A stretch of DNA of 64,000 bases. Source: Poecilobothrus nobilitatus (taxonomy: Eukaryota; Arthropoda; Insecta; Diptera; Dolichopodidae). The stretch lies in contig OX352774.1 in NCBI GenBank assembly GCA_947095535.1, forward strand, positions 263,039,843-263,103,842, given 5' to 3'. The position numbers and the translations under genes were made by a program. Shown one piece after another: positions 50,101 to 63,498 of this stretch; the stretch's first letter is position 1; each line of letters opens with the position of its first letter. The notes beneath the pieces are model-generated. The model was not told the origin of the DNA. It did not search any database and saw only the letters and a program-made list of their open reading frames with translations.

Positions 50101-53100
50101 CAATAAATTAATTTAAAACCTATACCAATACTTTTGTAAACGTAAGATCTTAAAACACATGAATGCTCGAGTTTTTCACGTGAAATTTTCCATCTTCCAT
50201 CACAAAAAAAAAATTATTATTTTAGATGATGGTAACTAACAGTATTCAAAATCAAAGCTTAGTAAAATTCAGTTAATTGTTTATTCTGCAATAATATTAT
50301 AATGCTACAATATACCAAAAATCGACATGCTGTCAATTATTTTGGCAATCTGTATGCTGTAATTGCCAAGTGATATGCAGACAATTATTTTGTCAATCTG
50401 CAATCTGTATACTAAGTGTCTTGCTGCCAATTATTTTGTTAAGAATTTGACAATAATTTTAATTGATATGCAACACATTACTGTCTATTTAACAAAAATT
50501 GATATAGACTGATACGTGTTAATTAAATCTACTAAGATTGTCAATAAAATTGATAACATGTCCGTTAGTGTAAATTTAGCATTAGTTTTATCAATCATTT
50601 TTCACTTACGTGTATGTAACTACATAACTACTTTTTTTTTAAGTGTCAATGTATAGTTATGTAAAATAACTGAGAAATAATAATAATATTTCAAGGTAAC
50701 AATTCAAATAAATGATTTCCCTAATTTAATTATATTTTTTTTAATTTTTAAAAATATTTTTAGTTTTTTAAATTGCATTTTTTATTAAATTCTTATTATA
50801 ATATTTTTTACTTTAGTTATTCATTTAATCATTCTACAACAAATTTTTTAAATATGTAAATTTTAAAAAATTTTTATATTTCAGCACGTTATTTTATTTT
50901 TGTTTCTTATATGGTCAGTAAAAATTTAATAAAAATTTTCTTATCAATTTGTTATAAATTCTGAAAAAAAACAACATAATAATGAGAGCATTTGTTTGCT
51001 GTTTTTTTGTTTTAGAATGACCTGGAAACAAAAAAAAAAAAAAAAATTTTACAAAAAAATTATGAAGAAAAATAATCCAAGAACAAAGGGTTTAAAAACT
51101 GAATAGAAATCTTATTTTCTATGTAGGATTCTTTGTTTTATATGAAAAAATCATTCTGTAATATGATTAACAATTTCTGTTTCCCAGTATTTTTTTTATT
51201 CATTGTGTACATAAAACAATGACTTGTTTTTTTAAATTAAAATGCACAAATAATAGAAAAAGTCACTATATATACAACATATATAAGAATATTAAGTACG
51301 TAAGTACATTAGCCCTTGAAAATATTATAATCTAACATAAAATTGAGATAAAAATCTAATAGGTACTTAACAAAAACGTACCTATATAAAACATAAGGTT
51401 TCTTATCAAATATCAAGGATTTACCTATCAGTTTATTCAATGTCATTTCGGTATTAATATAACTATTATTACTTCATTTATTTATTTTTTTATTATCCCA
51501 AAAAAAAAAAAAAATTAACCAAAAGTTAACATTACTTTGTATCGTTAATAATCTGTTGTGGTCATTTAGAGTTTATTTTCAAGTTCAGATATTGTGTCAC
51601 TAATAAAACTAAAAAAAAATAAAATAATAAAAGAATTTTGTACATATGATAAAATAAAATTGTTGTGTTAATGGATTAATTATTTAAAGTATGTGCTCAT
51701 ATACATATGTAAAATTTTAAATAACAACTATTTTTAAATTGTTGGTTTTTCGTAAAACATTGCATTAAAATTATTTTTTATTGTTATGAAGAAATATATA
51801 TATTATATATGTACATATGTGTATGTAAATAATATTTTTGATAAATAAAGTAAATTTTGTTTTAATGAAAGACTAAAATCAAATGTATCATCAAAGTGGT
51901 AAGTATATAATAATGTAGGATTAAATAAAGTAGATTCTGTTATATTCGTATATGGTAACACTATATTAATGAGTTATCACTCATGTTACTACAAACTCAA
52001 ATCACTCATGTTACTACACTATATTAATGAGTTATCACTCAGTTATACTATATATTTATATTAATTAATATTTATATATAACCCCGTATAAAGCATAATT
52101 TCCCAAAAAAACAAATACAAAACAGTATATTAGAATCATAGAATTAAAGAAGAAGGAAATGTAATGAATCACTTTGTGAAACTGACAAAAAATTCGTTTT
52201 TTTATAAATTTTTGCAAATTAGGGTATTCTTAAAAACTTTTATATAATTAAATTAAAAAAATTATAAAAAAATTATATATAATTAATATATATATTAATA
52301 ATATTAATTTTGAGACAAAAATTAAACATAAAACTAACCTTTTCTTTTGAGTTATAAATCTTAGTGAATATTTTGTCTAATTTAATTATTCATTGTTCTA
52401 AATAGAACTTTGACTCACCTATTATTTATAACTTATAGTCAATATTATTTCGTTTTATCTATGGTTAGCTACTTAATTTTTTGATAATTTATTTAAAAAT
52501 AAAGTAGAATTTTAATATTTGATTTATTCTTCTCATTATTTATGGTAATAAAGTCAATTATACTTTATTTATAGTTCGTCGTTATTATACATACGAAAAT
52601 AAAATTAAAAATAACTAAGTATAAATTATTATACTCGTAATTACAATCATTTATTTTATTTTAATTATATTCCGATTAGATTACTTTCAATAAAATATAT
52701 AAAATCCATAACCTAATCAATAATAATTATTACCAATTATAAAAAAAAAAAAAAAAAATTTCTCAATTTTAAATCTATGTATTGCATAAATTTAAAAACT
52801 ATAAGGAAATCAAACTTTACGCGGGTCAAGTTTAACTGAAAGTTGGTCCTTTGTCAATAAATATTCACGTATGTATTAATGAATAAATCACTTAAAAATT
52901 TAATCAATTTTAACCTAAATAATATTATTTTGTTTTTAATTTAATATTGAGAACAAATTCAATATTATTCTAAGATTATTTTATTAAATAATTTACATTG
53001 TAAAGTTAAAAGAAAAAAAAAAATTACATACTTAATAATTGAAAATGTAAATATTTTGCTATTAAAGTAGGAAATAATAAAAAGTAAAATAAAAAAATAA

Positions 53101-56100
53101 CATAAATAAATTTAAATAAAGGTTTTTGACCAGATTTTGATAGGAAAGAGAAAAGAAGAATAACATTGAAGGCAAATGATATGAGAAAGAGAAAATTATA
53201 AAAAAATATCATGTATTTTTCGTTCCCTGAAATAAAGCCAATTGATTTTATTTCATTGTCATATTTGAAAAATTGAAATAAAGCCAATTTCCTAATTTCC
53301 TAATTATATGTGCAAATAATTGAATTTGTTGAACAAACAATTGAATGCACAAACAAAAATTTTGTACAAAGTAAAGTTGTTATCGAACTATTGCTAGTTT
53401 ATAAATATTGCGAAAAAGGGGGCTACTCTGATTTTATAACCAACTATAAAATCTCGCCTATTTAGAATCTCGCATCTCGCATATATAAATATGTTGGAAA
53501 AAGCATATAACCCCGTTTGGATCCAACCAATAAAAAAGAAAATTTAAGAACACATTTTGAATATACCCGAAAAAAAATTACTGAAATGGAATGATTTAAA
53601 GTTAATTTATCAAATCAGAGTTTATACATGGTTATACGCTTTTTCCAGAATACTTATATAATGTGTCTGTATGCGAGATTCTAAATAGGAGGGGTTTTAC
53701 AGTTGGTGACAACTTTAAACTTAAAAAAATCAAAGTAATACATAATTTTAATTTTGGCTTTATTTCGTTTTTAAAAAATGACATACAACCAAAATAAAGA
53801 TTTTATGATTTTGGCTATATTTCAGGGAACCGTTTTTTTTTTTTAAAGATAACTTATTAAGGATTTTATTTTAGAAGAAAAAAAAAAGCCAATAGAGGCG
53901 CCTAAAATATTATTAAAAAGGAAAAGTGATATAAAATATAGTTTTATTAAGTACATATGCACTTATTTATTATTAAAGGAAAGAAAATTTTTTATTTTAA
54001 TTAAATAAGAATTAATTTATATCTTGACTCTTCAGATTACATATAATATAATAAAAAAAATATATATATAATATACATTTGTTTACATGTTCGAAATCTA
54101 ATTCCATACTTCAAATCATTTAAATTTCTATAAAGTTGAAATAAAATTTTAAGATAAAATTTATTTTAATTATTTAATTTAAACTTTTCTAAAAAATTTC
54201 GAAAACTTTATTATGGTAGAAATTTTATAAAAATGAATTTAAAAAATAATTTAAGTATGCTTCTGAGATAACCACTATTTCAATTTAGTGGTTAATCTAT
54301 TTGGTGGTTAATCGAAAAAAAATTGAAGATAATAAGATATTAATGCACTTTAATAAATAATAATAACAATTTTTGGAATTCTAAAACTTTATCAATAATA
54401 ATATTCAATTTAAAACACATTTACTTGATTTATTTCAATTAATTTATTTAATTTATTTTGTTATGGGAAATCATTTTCATTAGTTATAGGTTATTATCAA
54501 ATACATATGTACTTATATTCCTACAATAATCATAAGAAATAAAAATTGTTATCCTGTCAAATATTGACAGGAAAATTAATAAAAGCATATTATGAAAAAG
54601 ATTTTTTTTTATTAATTATAAAACAATTAATAATTACAAATTGTTTAAATTAAAAGAAAGAAAAAAAATTAATTTAATATATTATACTAATGGAGTTTGT
54701 AAAAAAAACGTGATAGGTAGGTAAGTTGATTCAAAAATAATGACGTTTAATAATTATTCTGACATTTTCATTTTACTGTGTTAAAACAATTAAAATGCCT
54801 TTTTTTTTGTAATACTTGTATATTTTGTTTTCGTTTTTATTTTTAATTAATTTGAATTAAAAAGTTGTATAATTAAATAGCTTTTTTAACTTTTTGAACT
54901 TGAATTTTATTATAAAGTTTTTTTCTTTTATTTATTTTTTTTACTATAATTGAATTTAAATAGAAATCTTTAACAAATTAAAATAAGTGACGAATAAAAA
55001 AGTTTAAAGTGTTAAATTAAAGAAAAATGTGATTAAAATCTTATGATAAAGTTGATTTTAATAATAAAATAATAATTTAGTTTAAATTTAAAAAAAAAGA
55101 ATATTGTCTAATTTGAAATTTTTATACATTTTAAAATACGCATATACATAAATAGGAGCCTCGGTGGCCTAGTGGATAAGAGCGTAAAAAAGAAAGGCTG
55201 AAAAGGAAAGGCTGTGTAATTTCCTGTTCACATTTATGTGGCAGAGAAATGCACTAAAAAAAAAAAAAATATACATAAATATGTAGTTTTATTGAGTATA
55301 TATAACTTGTGTATAATTATACCTATCTTTAATTGTTATTGCAGATTGTACCTAAATGATTAAGTGAAAAAAGTAGTCATCCTGTCCAAGGTCCACAGTA
55401 GATATAGTCATAAATAAAGAGGATTAATGTTTTTATTTACAATTAGATTGGGATTTTAAATTCGAGTTTTTTTTTCGAATTTTAAGTAAACTTGTTTTTT
55501 TTTGTTTTTCTTTTTATAATAATTGTGTAATTAAAAAATAATTTTAATTATATAATTATTGTTAAATTAAATTTATTTTAATTTCAATTAAATTTTATTA
55601 TCCTTTAAAGTAAAACATTAAAACAAAAATTTCGAAAAAAATTTAATTATTTTATTATATAGCTCAAAATAAAAAATTAAACGATGGTGTCTTTTTTTCT
55701 TTTTCAAATGAGCCCAGTCTACAAATGAGGCCAAATGACCCTAATATACAATTTTTGTTATGGTTTTTTTTTTTTTTAATTTAAAACTGTTAAAGAAATT
55801 ATAAAATTTGATTTAAAAATTTTGTTTTTTTTTTTTATATAATAATTAAAAATTGAAACAGAATTTTATATTATATTTTGAAAGAATTATTTTATATAAA
55901 ACTTTTGAAGCAAAAAATAGATATCGAAATTTTCGCCAAAAAGTAACAATTTGTTTTTATTTCTGACATCTTTTAAAAGATTACCATGCACATTTAAAGT
56001 TAATAAAACATTTAGTCGTTAATAACATATTAAATGGAAATATGAATTCTGAAACAGGAAATAAAATAAAATTCAAAAAAATAGTACTAAGTTAGTTATG

Positions 56101-59070
56101 TTTTTTTTGAGTTCTCATATAGTTAAATCATTTATCCAGGTTTTTATCAAGATCTCTATACAGACAAATTTAAAAAATTTCTCTTTTGACAGATTTCAAA
56201 GTGACATTTGACAGTCAACAAAACAACTATAAGCAAATTAAAATAAAATTTGAAAATTTTTAATTGTTGCGACGTTTAAAATACATAGTTTAAAAAAAAT
56301 AATAGTAAATAAGTACATATATATATATATGTGTGGTTTTTTAGTTTTTAAAAAATTAACATATTATGGACGAAAAAGAAAATGCGTAATTTATTAAAAA
56401 TTATACATTTTATTATTCTTTTTGTTAAAAACAAAAATAAAGATATTTAAATTCAAATCAATTTTTTATTTTTTTTATTTAATTTGCTTGTGTCAAAAAA
56501 AATTCCTTACTCGCTTATTAGATCGTAATAAACACATAAACTACGATTAATCTGAAAAGAATTGTTACAGAAGATAATATGAGGTTTATTAATTTTTTTT
56601 TCCTGCGGGAGATGTAGGTCTTTAAAACACATGAAGCACACCTAAGATGTATTTAGGATTTTTACAAATTAACAACAGCTATCCTATTCTTATAGCCAAA
56701 ATAATGACATAAATACCGTAACTGGAAAGGAGTGTAATGTTTCAGGAATAGGCAAAGGTAAAGAAAGGCAAAAAATAAAAAAATTTTTTTAAGTACATAT
56801 TTATTAGAATTAGGAAATTTTAATTTTAGGAATGGGTAAGCGAGTTTCATACAAGCGAACAATTTAGAATTAAATTTGAACAATTGCATTATTAACTATA
56901 GAAAATCATTTTAATATAATGAAACAATGTAATATATATATGCATATGTATATACATGTACATATAATGAAGAATTTAAGTACTCAAGCTTAATCGTATA
57001 TAGGTGCGTGTCTATATTTCTAATGTAAAAATTGTAATTAAATAGTGTTTTTTTATTAAAAATAAAAATTCATTTATTTTGGCAATAATTTTATAAAAAT
57101 AAAAATCATAGTGCAGAAAAAAAGATGTAATTAAATTTAGTCTAAGGTTAAAATTAGGTATTTCTTTTTTATTAGAGCATAAATATTTAAATTGTATATA
57201 GGTATTTTAGGTACATATATATACATATATATATACATATATGATTTTGGTTACAAATTGAAAAGATAAATTTAGTATTAAGTTTGTTTTTGATGTTACA
57301 ATTTTGAATTGCTTACTTTCAATTATAAAAATAAAAAAAAAAATATAATTTTGTAAGGAAAAAATTACTTGTAAATAAAAATTTAAAACGTATGAAACAC
57401 CTAAAAAAGATGCATGATATTATATATTGTTCCGTAAAATTTAATATATTTTTCTTTTAACAATTTTATTCAAATTCAAGGTCATAATTGAAATAAATCT
57501 TTTATGAACAGTTAAAAAAAAAAAAAAAGGTTAAAAAAAAAAAAATTAAAACATAATTTTTAAATGAAAACCAACCCTAGTACATTAATTTACAAAGAAC
57601 TGGTTGAGTTCAGTCTTAAACGTAGATATGATTAAATAATATTAACTTTTTTCTTATATATGTAGTTATATATCTAAAAAAAAAACATGTTTCATATAAA
57701 TACCTGTTGTAAATTAAATATGTTTGCATATTTTTTTTATACATATATAATACGGAATACTTGTATTAATAACAACTATTCAAAGCAATATAAGTTTATA
57801 CTAAAAAGATAAAACATAAGATTAAAAAAAAAAAATCTTATATGTTAAGAAGTTAAAATTTACAAAGAATTTTATTTTTTTATCAGTTTTTTTTTTTGAA
57901 AAAGTTAAATATCCTGCTGTTTAATTAATATCCAGTTTTAGATAAAAAATTGTAATTAAAGTTAGTATATAGCCTTTATTTTTTATTTTTATATAAATAA
58001 ACAATATATAATTTAGCAATAAAATATACAGTATACCCTTTTGAATTTCTAAATATTTTTATTTTATTTTGAACAAGAGAAGAAGAAAAAGTACCTACTA
58101 TTATTAATACAACTAAAATTAAAATCAAAAAGAATTTTTTAACAGATATTTTTTCAATTAAAAGCACAAAAAAAAAAAAACTAGTTAATTATTTGAAGAA
58201 CTAAGTATGAAATTTATAAGATACTTATTACATGTATTCAATTTGAAACTACTTATAAGATTTCTTAATGATATTTTTATCTACATGTTTTTTTTACGTT
58301 ACGTTACGTAAAAAGAACCATATTATTTTTAAGTGTTAACTCGCATATATTTCGTATCAATTCTTTTCAGGTTATTTAACTTAATGGTAAAAAAAAATAT
58401 TTAAGAAAAACAAGTTTTTAATAAAGAATTTATAAATATTTTTGTTAACTGACCGTACATTTATATTCTTTTATATGCATCATTGTTTTTATTATTGGAT
58501 TAACAAACAGAAATCATTCAAATATGTAAGTATCTTATATCTAAAAATTAATCCTGTATGCGTATATAGAATACATCACAAATATATATGAATATTGCAA
58601 AAGTTGCAAAAATGGATAAGGTGAGGAAGGAATCAATCTTTCATATTTTGTGTGTTATACCCAGCTCTTAGTCTAAAAAAAAGAAGCGTTCAGCAGAAAT
58701 TTTTCTTAAAAAACATGTTGGATGTGTCGGAAATTCGAATAATTGATTTGCAGCGTTTTATAATATTCTCTCAATTTTATAATTAGGAGAAAACTAATGC
58801 AGACTATCATAACGGTTCTAAATGTGAATCTGCAGTGTTTTTTTTACCTTCCTATCTACTTGTATAAGAAGATTATTTGGCAAGATTTGTATGTTTAGAT
58901 ACTGTTATTCTAATTTAAAAAAAAAATGTAAATAAAATTTCATTATACTTACTTGTAACCAGATAAGATGTTCAGTAATGTACTTTTACCAGCTCCGGAT
59001 GGTCCCATAATTGCGGTAAGCTCTTTTGAGCGTAATTTACCGCTAACATTTTTAAGAATTGTTTTGACAT
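47200..59070 (-). CDS. ABCG half-transporter (ABCG1/4-like), 5'-partial, six exons seen
   Basis: Exons, in transcript order: 59070-58953, 49822-49630, 49532-48669, 48597-48429, 47876-47776, 47700-47200. All junctions are GT-AG and phases agree; 648 residues are covered, ending ...RWKLKTTR then TAA. Numbering from the first seen residue, Walker [10 protein letters not shown] is at 23-31, the Q-loop in YIMQDNQL near 69, signature LSGGQ 125-129, Walker B IMFFDE 145-150 and switch His 182 in CTIHQPSA. An Asn/Thr-rich linker follows (about 235-365), then about six membrane helices (about 393-645) with a KCYQTYCHF loop. The start of the protein, usually an exon with a PVDIEF-type motif, was not found up to 64000, so it lies beyond the window or is unusual. 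ABCG half-transporters dimerise and move lipids or other hydrophobic compounds; the substrate is unknown. Sequence phrases recall the Drosophila ABCG1-like group, but I do not name an orthologue. Confidence 0.92.
50327..50455. repeat. 47-bp tandem repeat, about 2.7 units
   Basis: Units start at about 50327, 50374 and 50421, exactly 47 nt apart, each with the core CAATTATTTTG(G/T)(C/T)AA. Units 1 and 2 also share TCTGTAT and an AAGTG(A/T) end. It is a minisatellite within the ABCG-2 intron. Confidence 0.78.
51955..52045. repeat. 58-bp tandem duplication
   Basis: CACTATATTAATGAGTTATC followed by ACTCA occurs twice, near 51959 and 52017, and ATCACTCATGTTACTACA is also repeated within. This is a recent local duplication. 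Confidence 0.8.
53221..53832. mobile_element. foldback element with nested inverted repeats
   Basis: The outer arms 53221-53300 and 53752-53832 are diverged reverse complements that share CCCTGAAATA(A/T)AGCCAA. The inner arms 53439-53513 and 53630-53707 share CCTATTTAGAATCTCGCAT (a perfect 19-nt match) and GGAAAAAGC(A/G)TATAACC. Two nested pairs suggest either one compound foldback element or one element inserted inside another. No coding sequence or clear target duplication was found. Confidence 0.78.
55154..55268 (+). mobile_element. SINE-I short form, complete insertion with 12-bp target duplication
   Basis: The insertion starts AGGAGCCTCGGTGGCCTAGT (box A) and passes directly into the tail block GGAAAGGCTGTGTAATTTCC, CACATTTATGTGGCAGAGAA and a poly-A run. 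It is flanked by a perfect 12-bp duplication ATATACATAAAT (55142-55153 and 55269-55280). Since both ends are intact, the missing body was lost before insertion. The copy lies in the sense-opposite orientation to ABCG-2, inside its large intron. Confidence 0.88.
55365..55410 (+). repeat. short R-B-like fragment
   Basis: TGTCCAAGGTCCACAGTAGA then TATAGT recalls the opening of the copy at 13505 (TTCCAAAAGACAGTAGATAT). It is too short to be sure. Confidence 0.3.
58645..58845 (+). repeat. interspersed repeat family R-C, copy 2
   Basis: It aligns block by block with 34240-34500, from CCCAGCTCTTAGTCTAAAAA to AAATGTGAATCTGCAG. It ends about 100 bp from the Walker A exon, on the donor side of the intron. 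Confidence 0.55.
58953..59070 (-). CDS. Walker A exon of ABCG-2
   Basis: This 118-nt exon encodes [20 protein letters not shown] followed by [18 protein letters not shown], with split codons at both ends (phase 1 in, phase 2 out). The corresponding exon of ABCG-1 (5758-5641) is also 118 nt with the same phases. It stands 9.1 kb away from the next exon, so gene finders could miss it. Confidence 0.93.
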
Positions 59071-61505
59071 CTGAAAATGGACAAAGAAAACAAATATATA
59101 TATATTAAAAAATTTTAACATTAAATTACAGAAAAATTGATACAAGGTAAGAAAAATTACAATTAAAATTTGGTCATTAACAAAAATGATTATATTTAAA
59201 AAAAATTGACTTAACTTAAGACTACTTATTATGTTATATCGCTTAAAACCTATACATAGTTAATTTGTTATGAAATTAAATTATGAATATTAAAAAAATT
59301 AATTTAGTAAATCAAAAATCAGAAATATTTATATAAGTGATCATGCGTTTTAAAATTTACAATGGTATACCTATAATCGCCTAACTATATCCTCTATCGA
59401 AATTCAATTTTTAAAAAATCACCAAATGTTTACCGTTATATATTAAGTATTTTACGAATCGAAGAGCTCAAAAAAATCTATGTTTTGTCGAATTAGAAAG
59501 ACGAACGTTCTCAAATACTATTTTTGTCGACACCGTGTCCGTAAGTGTACGTGATGGTTAAATTAAATATACCTTAAAATTGTTATATAGTTGCATGGAT
59601 TACGTATGAAACGGATTATTAATTAAAATTTTGTTTTATTTAAATGATATTAAATGTATGAATTGTATATTATGTTGTTTTGTATAAATTTCTTTATTCA
59701 AAGACAGTATTTTTAAAATATTATCTTAAACTTATCTATTTAAAATTTTTAATTATTGTGTAATCCATTATATAATTACTTAAAATTATTAATAAAGTTC
59801 ATATTTTTTTGATTTAATAGTTCAATATAATTATTATTACTTTACTGTATTTATTATTGATTTGATGGATTTGCTGCTGTCTAATTAATAAATTAACATT
59901 GTAACGTTTTAATGAAATTTTAAACAGAGAATTAAAATATCAATAAAAAAAAAAAAAACAGGCAGTTAAAAAAAGTTCATTGTTCGGTTCATAAAATTTA
60001 AACAAATTTATATTTGTGATTTACAACAAAAGACCAAAAAGAAAAAAAAACGTTGCAATAATATACAGTTTATATTAAATAAAATATAAAAGAAAAATTT
60101 AATATAATTAAATATTATAAATAAATAAAAGTCAAAAAAAAAAAATTAAATCAATTTTGAAGATAGACTTGTAGCTAATTAGTACAATTAACACGTCAAT
60201 GAATAAAAAAAAAAATTTACAATTTTATAATAATTTATTAAGTACATAATCAAATAACAAATCGGTTAATCATGTTTTTTTCTCCTATATATTTATTGCA
60301 ATTTAAATTACGAATGTAGAATAACAATTTTAAAATTTTTTATTTATAAATTCAAATCAAGTGATGTGCGTTTACTTTTAACTTTGATATTGAAAAATAA
60401 TAGTTAACCTTTATCAAAGGTTTTCTATAATTAGGATTCTTTTGTATTAATATATAAAAAGCAAAAAAAAAAAAAAAGATTATGTAGGTTATTATGTAAT
60501 TATTATGTAAAATGATGACACTTTTTATACTGCTGTTAGACGTCATCTTTTTATGCCTTTTTTATACTCAAAGCGTTATCCCTTTTTCGTACTCATTTTT
60601 TTTGTATAAGCGGAAAAATAGAAAATTTTTTTTTCTCGACTTTTGATCCGCTTTTTTGGACATTTCTTTTACACATGTTTTTTTTTTGACACATCTGAAC
60701 TTCTAAAACTTTTCGGAAGAACTAAGTTGAATTTCTCTAATTTTTTCATTTCTATTTTAAACGCTTCAAAAAATTAGATTCCTGTCATTTTAAAAAAGTA
60801 TAAAGAAAGGAGATTAAAAAGAGAGATAGAAAACATTGACGTCTAATCACCGTCTTAAACTAACTTAAAGTATATATTCATTGTTTTTACTGATGTGTAT
60901 TTAATTTATTTGTTGATATCAATGTAATGTAAGAAGATTTTCTTAATGCACTAATAATTTAACAGCTGAGAGAAACAGTCAGAAGCTTTTAATATTTTTA
61001 TTTAAAAGGGTCAAGTTGAATTCAGAATTAAAATCAAATATAACAAAAACTAAAAATATTTATTTTAAGTTTAGATTTAGATGTTTGTCTATTAATTTTG
61101 GATATTACGTAGAGAGAACTATTATAATGGGTTATAAAATATTTTTGTACATTTATTATAATTTTTTTTAGTACTAAGTAATTTAAATTCATAATCAAAC
61201 TATAATCAATCATTTTTTGAATTGTTAACAAATAATTAATATATACAATTTAAATGTATAAAACATGTCTAATAATTAAATTTAAAAATACTATAAGGTA
61301 AAAAAAAAAAAATTAAAATCGTTAAATAATTATTTTTGCCACTAGCTTTTGATTAGAAAAAATTAAATGGTTGATTTGAATACAAATTGCCCAGAACTTT
61401 AAAATTTTATTTAATTTAGATATAAATTAAATGTTTTTACAAACTTAAAGTAAATGAAGTTTTTAAAAATATTTTATTTTAAATTTTTATTTATATTATC
61501 ATTAT

Positions 61506-61763
61506 TTGACCAAGTTGAATTCTCCCAAGGTATATATCATTCAAAAGCCTAAAGAAGTGGAGACAAAAAAATCCGCCCTAAGGGTTCTTGATTTTACAAA
61601 AATTCTGACGATATTAGAACCCATTTGTGCATTAATAAATCTTGAAATTGGCATAAGATTAATTTGTTTTTTAACGCCGGATTTAACTCCCAAATTTTTT
61701 TTTAGATTATTTATTATGTCAGTATTATCTACAATTCCACATTATGAAATGCGCTTTTTATGA
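61506..61763 (+). other. unassigned open stretch of 85 codons
   Basis: An open frame reads, in part, KPKEVETKKSALRVLDFTKI and LICFLTPDLTPKFFFRLFIM. The base composition is richer than its flanks, and the minus strand is also open for about 60 codons across the same place. I do not recognise the protein on either strand. It may be an old transposon piece. Confidence 0.25.
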
Positions 61764-62421
61764 CTAGAATGTCCATTTTATTAGCTAATAAAATATTTTG
61801 TATTTTATGATTAAAAACAAAAAAAAATGTAGAATTTTAATTTAAAAAAAAAAATTTCTTATTAAGTATTTTATTAAAGGATTATTGACATACATATATT
61901 ATGAGGTATGAAAAATATAATTTACTTTAAGAGTACAAAAGCATTTTTTATAGATTGCCAAGTCCTGTTAAAATGCTAAATTCTATAATTAAAGTATATA
62001 CGTATATTTTTATTTTATATTTCAATCAATAAATATTCATTAGATCACATACTTACTTATAGCTAAACATTTAAAATTTATGTACATACATTTTATGTTT
62101 TTATTACTTGTGAACTCTTTAATAGGTTAAGAGGACGCTATAGCTTTAAATAATTATTCTAATTGATTTTATCAGTGAATAGAAAACTGTTAGATAGTAA
62201 ATTAAAGCTTATAAATTTTATTTATTCAAAATTTAACAAACAAATTAAAACAAATTAATTTTTTTTTTATATTTTAAGTATTTTAAAGTACATACTTCTA
62301 ATACATCTAATATATACGTACAAATAACGGAAATTTCTTTACTGCTTAAATATTTTAACAGCAAAAATGGTACATGAAAAGTACCATTCGATAAATCGAT
62401 AAAATTTGACAATATCTAAGA

Positions 62422-62477
62422 AAATTACTATTTTAATGCTTAAGCTGGGAAATTACTATTTTAATGCTTAAGGTTGG
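62422..62477. repeat. 28-bp tandem duplication
   Basis: AAATTACTATTTTAATGCTT followed by AAG occurs at 62422 and again at 62450, with a two-base difference after it (CTGGG against GTTGG). Confidence 0.85.
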
Positions 62478-63498
62478 TATAGGAAAACTATATAGAACTA
62501 ATAAAAGACAGAAAACTCGAAATAAAAAGTCAAAAAAAAAGAACTGCACGAAATGGATAAAAAGTTTTCAAAAACTTTAAGTTAGTTTAATTTTAAAAAT
62601 TTCCATAAATTAAATTATAATTAAAAATAATAAAACTTGAAACCTTAATTTAAACTAATTATCAGTTATATATTTTTTTTTTATTTTCTTATGATATGTT
62701 AAAGTACACAATTTTAAAACAAAGAGACCAAAAAAAAAAAAACAACAACAATGTTGTGTGATTCATAAAATATGAGGCATAACATAACCCATAATTGAAG
62801 AAAAACAGGAACGAACTTTGATAATTGCTATATGGAATCGATTATATACTATATTTAAATTCGATTCATTTCATATCATTATTTAATTATCCGTTTTAAA
62901 TATTCTAAAAATAGAAGTTTAATAATAATTTCTATGCCTGATCGCACAGGAAACTAACAAAAAAAAATAAAAATAAAATTTAAAAACTAAATTTTAATGT
63001 AAATATCAATGACGGTTCGTTCAAGATGACAAATATTAAAAATAATATTATTATTATTATTATTATTGATAATTATTAAATTGTTTTAAGTTAAAAATTG
63101 TCAGTAATATTTATATAAATAATTTTTTTTTTTATTATTAGTTAAATAATTTTAATATCATTGACCTTTGGTTGGATTACATTGTCACGTATATTATTTT
63201 TGTTAATTAGTTTGAGAGGTTTTGGATTTTAAATTCAAGTGTACTTGAAAAGTATACGGTGAACTATGCCTATTATATACAAAAGTTGAAATGTCAAATA
63301 TATATTCATATTGTTGTAAGTTTTTTAAAAATATTATTATATATATATATATATTTGTTTTTATATTTTAATTACAACATGATTAAGAAAATTATTAGAT
63401 ATTAAATTTTTTGATGAGTAATCCTTTTTATACGGTATAATATACGTATTATTATTAATAATTACTTTGTGAAATTTAATAAGTTTCGTAATATCGAT

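Larger units (their letters stand above)
49823..58952 (-). other. 9.1-kb intron of ABCG-2
   Basis: The intron separates the Walker A exon from the Q-loop exon. It holds the 47-bp tandem repeat (50327-50455), a partial duplication near 51955-52045, a foldback element (53221-53832), a SINE-I insertion (55154-55268) and an R-C repeat (58645-58845). Small frames inside it are low-complexity and not gene-like. Confidence 0.85.
59071..63498. other. upstream of the ABCG-2 Walker A exon, no exon found
   Basis: If the first coding exon is beyond the window, this is intron; otherwise it is promoter-side DNA. It holds A+T-rich sequence, an imperfect 28-bp duplication at 62422-62477 and an (ATT)n run at about 63045-63066. 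I could not find an exon with the expected N-terminal ABCG motif. Confidence 0.45.

Noticed and set aside
53024..53287. 87-codon minus frame of hydrophobic residues
   Set aside because: It is low-complexity (Phe/Leu/Lys), lies in the ABCG-2 intron and runs into the arm of a foldback element.
55154..55268. Possible tRNA gene from the GTGGCCTAGTGGATAAGAGC start
   Set aside because: Only box A is present. There is no T-arm, and the poly-A tail and target duplication show it is a SINE.
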